64,000 nt of DNA from Aeromicrobium sp. (GTDB taxonomy: Bacteria; Actinomycetota; Actinomycetes; Propionibacteriales; Nocardioidaceae). Made by a program: the position numbers and the translations under genes. Under the pieces are notes generated by a model. It searched no databases and had not been told where the DNA came from. It saw only the letters and a program-made list of their open reading frames with translations. Below are positions 62,701-64,000 of this stretch, in pieces. The stretch lies in the NCBI RefSeq assembly GCF_023146395.1, contig NZ_JAGLCD010000017.1, positions 81,134 through 145,133 of the forward strand, given 5' to 3'. Within the stretch, counting starts at the first letter, position 1. Each line of letters opens with the position of its first letter.

Positions 62701-63546
62701 CAGGCGCCGTTCTTCATCTACGACTCGCTGCTCAGCGAGTACGCCGCGCTCGGCTTCGAGTACGGCTACTCCGTGGCCCGGCCCGAGGCCCTCACGATCT
62801 GGGAGGCTCAGTTCGGCGACTTCGTCAACGGCGCCCAGTCCGTCATCGACGAGTACCTGTCGTCGGGCGAGACCAAGTGGGGCCAGAAGTCCGGCGTCGT
62901 GCTGCTGCTGCCGCACGGCTACGAGGGCCAGGGCCCCGACCACTCCTCGGCCCGCATCGAGCGCTTCCTCGCGCTCGCGGCGAACGACGAGATCACGATC
63001 GCCCAGCCGTCGTCGCCGGCGTCGTACTTCCACCTGCTGCGCAAGCACACGCTGGAGGCCGAGCACCGTCCGCTGATCGTGCTCTCGCCGAAGTCGATGC
63101 TGCGCAGCAAGGCCGCCGCGTCGCAGCCCGACGAGTTCACGAGCGGCACGTTCCGCCCGGTCATCGGCGACGACACCGTCGACCCGGACCAGGTCGAGCG
63201 CGTCCTGCTCGTCACGGGCAAGCTGGCGTGGGAGCTCATCGCCGAGCGCGAGAAGCGCGAGGACACCCGCACCGCGATCGTGCGCGTCGAGCAGCTGTAC
63301 CCGCGTCCGGCCGCCGAGCTGTCGGCCGAGCTGAGCCGCTACCCCAAGCTCAACGAGGTCCGCTGGGTGCAGGACGAGCCGGAGAACCAGGGCGCCTGGC
63401 CGCACGTCAAGCACCACTTCACGGGAGCCTTCGACGGCGCCCCACTGAAGGGCGTCACGCGGCCCGAGTCGTCCACGACGGCCGTGGGCTCGCACCCGCG
63501 CCACGTCGCCGAGGCGCGGGAGCTGCTGGACCGCGCGTTCGCCTGA
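59752..63546 (+). CDS. kgd: Multifunctional 2-oxoglutarate decarboxylase/dehydrogenase E1 with succinyltransferase domain (Kgd)
   Basis: The 1264-residue product joins the actinobacterial parts in order: an N-terminal helical segment (NQWLVEEMFERYQSDPSSVD), an Ala/Pro-rich linker (about 46-165), an E2o-type succinyltransferase domain (about 165-400) with the catalytic TYDHRVIQGAQSGEFLK, and the E1o ThDP enzyme (about 410-1264) with GMAHRGRLNVLVNI, HGDAAFAGQGVVAE and NGDDPEACIRVAALAYEYRK. It lacks a lipoyl domain of its own, as is normal; lipoyl groups are supplied by pyruvate dehydrogenase E2. It connects the TCA cycle at 2-oxoglutarate. Start is GTG at 59752. Confidence 0.98.
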   Translation: MAESSTTDNTNSPQPDFGTNQWLVEEMFERYQSDPSSVDGEWADFFAKGGTPDGGPADASNGTGATNGASPAKAAKATASANDAKAATAPKAEPTTAAPTSTSPSASNGTVPDGSSKSPVAKASPTVVKSTAAATSVAAATPPPTDPGEVEKVVLRGAAARTAQNMDASLAVPTATSVRSVPVKLLFDNRTVMNNHLARARGGKVSFTHIIGYAVVRAVASLPEMNTGYETNDKGKPVQLKPEHVNFGLAIDLQKPDGSRQLLVPSIKAAETMNFAQFWQAYEVMVKKARDGKLEVSDFQGTTVSLTNPGGIGTNHSVPRLMAGQGVIVGVGSMEYPPEFQGASEHTLAQMAISKMMTLTSTYDHRVIQGAQSGEFLKRVHQLLIGGDGFYDEIFQALRIPYEPIRWAQDIAVSHDDDIDRQARVLELIHAFRVRGHLMADTNPLEYKQRSHPDLDTASHGLTLWDLDREFPTGPSFGGERRYMKLREILGILRDSYSRTVGTEYMYIEDPAERRWFQERLERGYTKPPREEQLRILAKLNEAEAFETFLQTKFVGQKRFSLEGGETTIPLLDEICEEAAGDGLEEVCIGMAHRGRLNVLVNIAGKSPGAVFREFEGNIDPRTVQGSGDVKYHLGVEGEFTSEHGDTIKVSVAANPSHLEVVDPVLEGVTRAKQDVLNRGEEFPVLPVLVHGDAAFAGQGVVAETLNLSQLRGYRTGGTIHVIVNNQVGFTTSPSSSRSSTYCTDVARMIQAPVFHVNGDDPEACIRVAALAYEYRKTFHKDVVIDLICYRRRGHNEGDDPSFTQPLMYDTIEKKKSVRKLYTEALVGRGDITLEEAEAALADYQARLERNFKDVKEAEHSDADYTRTPDYPEKPELPGALQTAITPEVLKAVADAYTNVPEGFTVHPKVLPQLQRRAASITAGPIDWGTGEILAMGSLLLDGRPVRMAGQDSRRGTFSSRFATIIDRQNADEWTPLSNIAEDQAPFFIYDSLLSEYAALGFEYGYSVARPEALTIWEAQFGDFVNGAQSVIDEYLSSGETKWGQKSGVVLLLPHGYEGQGPDHSSARIERFLALAANDEITIAQPSSPASYFHLLRKHTLEAEHRPLIVLSPKSMLRSKAAASQPDEFTSGTFRPVIGDDTVDPDQVERVLLVTGKLAWELIAEREKREDTRTAIVRVEQLYPRPAAELSAELSRYPKLNEVRWVQDEPENQGAWPHVKHHFTGAFDGAPLKGVTRPESSTTAVGSHPRHVAEARELLDRAFA

Positions 63547-63562
63547 GTCGAGCGGAGCACGC

Positions 63563-63739
63563 ATGTACTTCACCGATCGTGGGATCGAGGAGCTGCAGTC
63601 GCGCCGGGGTGACGAGACCGTCACCCTGGCGTGGCTCGCCGAGCGGCTGAGCGAGTTCGTCGACACGAACCCCGAGTTCGAGGTGCAGATCGAGCGCTTC
63701 GCCACCTGGCTCGCCCGCCTGGATGATGACGAGGACTGA
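63563..63739 (+). CDS. DUF6104-type small protein next to kgd
   Basis: This 58-residue product begins MYFTDRGIEELQSRRGDETV and continues LAWLAERLSEFVDTNPEFEV, QIERFATWLARLDDDED. This fits the DUF6104 family, usually found directly after kgd in actinobacteria. It is acidic and helical; a regulatory or stabilising role for Kgd is possible but unproven. It starts 17 bp after the kgd stop and is probably co-transcribed. Confidence 0.9.
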   Translation: MYFTDRGIEELQSRRGDETVTLAWLAERLSEFVDTNPEFEVQIERFATWLARLDDDED

Positions 63740-63768
63740 CCGAGCGCAGCGAGGGAACGTCCGAGTCA

Positions 63769-63814
63769 GGTCGAGTCGTCCACGGCCGAAGGCCGTCTGA
63801 CTGTACCGAGACCC
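63769..63814 (-). repeat. Inverted, diverged copy of the GGTCTCGATAC repeat
   Basis: GGTCGAGT at 63769-63776 and GTACCGAGACCC at 63803-63814 are the reverse complements of the two ends of the repeat at 57014 (one mismatch), with a different middle. It lies 30 bp after the DUF6104-type gene, facing the direct copies that follow. Confidence 0.65.
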
Positions 63815-63843
63815 GGCCAGCTGAGGCACCCGCCCGCCACCGG

Positions 63844-64000
63844 CCGGCACACCCGCACGCCGTCAGGCGCGGGGGTCTCGATACGGGGCTCGCAGAGCTC
63901 GCGAGCACTCGACCACCGGACGGGAACCAGCCGGCACACCCGCACACCGTCAGGTGCGGGGGTCTCGATACGGGCCTCGTCCCTCGCCCCACTCGACCAC
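63844..64000. repeat. Tandem repeat, period 87 bp, containing the GGTCTCGATAC element
   Basis: Two units begin CCGGCACACCCGCAC at 63844 and 63931 and each leads into GGGGGTCTCGATACGGG (63871 and 63958) and ends ACTCGACCAC. The middle parts differ. The second unit reaches the window edge. It is the same element as at 57014 with a longer left flank. No gene is seen from 63740 to 64000. Confidence 0.8.

Noticed and set aside
59752..63546. Succinyltransferase domain of Kgd without a lipoyl domain
   Set aside because: This is the standard actinobacterial arrangement, where lipoyl groups come from another E2 protein.

Overview
The window is about 70% G+C and densely packed with genes on both strands. 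Gene content and order point to a Gram-positive actinobacterium close to the Nocardioidaceae (Aeromicrobium or Nocardioides-like). The main support is the fused 2-oxoglutarate decarboxylase/dehydrogenase Kgd followed by a DUF6104-type small protein, the lepA-rpsT-holA-comEC-comEA-leuS neighbourhood, the ychF-ispH-xseA-xseB-DUF4245-prfB neighbourhood, and an actinobacterial-style Tad pilus cluster. The genus is an inference; no rRNA or tRNA gene was recognised.

Layout. 1-10,100: housekeeping genes, mostly on the minus strand (lepA 5' end, rpsT, a DUF418-type membrane protein, holA, comEC, comEA, degV-like, leuS). 10,093-15,515: a cell-surface glycan locus with UDP-galactopyranose mutase, an ABC-2 permease, an ABC ATPase carrying S-layer-homology-like repeats, and a secreted SLH plus beta-propeller protein. 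15,600-18,470: a cupin, a phosphotransferase and a YibE/F membrane protein whose start codon lies 9 bp from the divergent phosphotransferase start. 18,469-22,122: a three-gene operon for a repeat-rich surface protein, a sortase and a YjbR/helix-hairpin-helix protein. 22,300-33,550: miscellaneous small enzymes, an MFS exporter with a co-translated partner, a SpoIIE-type phosphatase divergent from an anti-sigma-like ATPase, and a DUF2254 membrane protein. 33,650-37,680: an SLC13 dicarboxylate-type transporter with its CitA/CitB-like two-component system and an upstream CRP-type operator. 37,760-38,990: a toxin-antitoxin module (Xre-type protein plus AbiEii-like nucleotidyltransferase). 39,110-49,940: conserved genes (ychF, ispH, xseA, xseB, prfB) with GNAT, Na+/H+ antiporter and Phd/VapC genes between them. 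49,960-52,450: a class A beta-lactamase and two paralogous membrane proteins. 52,467-56,865: a compact Tad pilus operon. 57,000-64,000: a repeat array, glutaminase-STAS, a winged-helix protein, kgd, the DUF6104-type gene, and a second cluster of the same repeat.

Two themes recur. First, many genes have a NANNNT hexamer exactly six bases before an ATG or GTG, which fits leaderless transcription; the Phd/VapC module follows this rule and the Xre/AbiEii module has a seven-base gap, and in both an inverted repeat overlaps the promoter. Second, the exporter ATPase at 12,257 and the secreted protein at 13,563 share the same SLH-like module, which suggests that one glycan-recognition fold may be used on both sides of the membrane.
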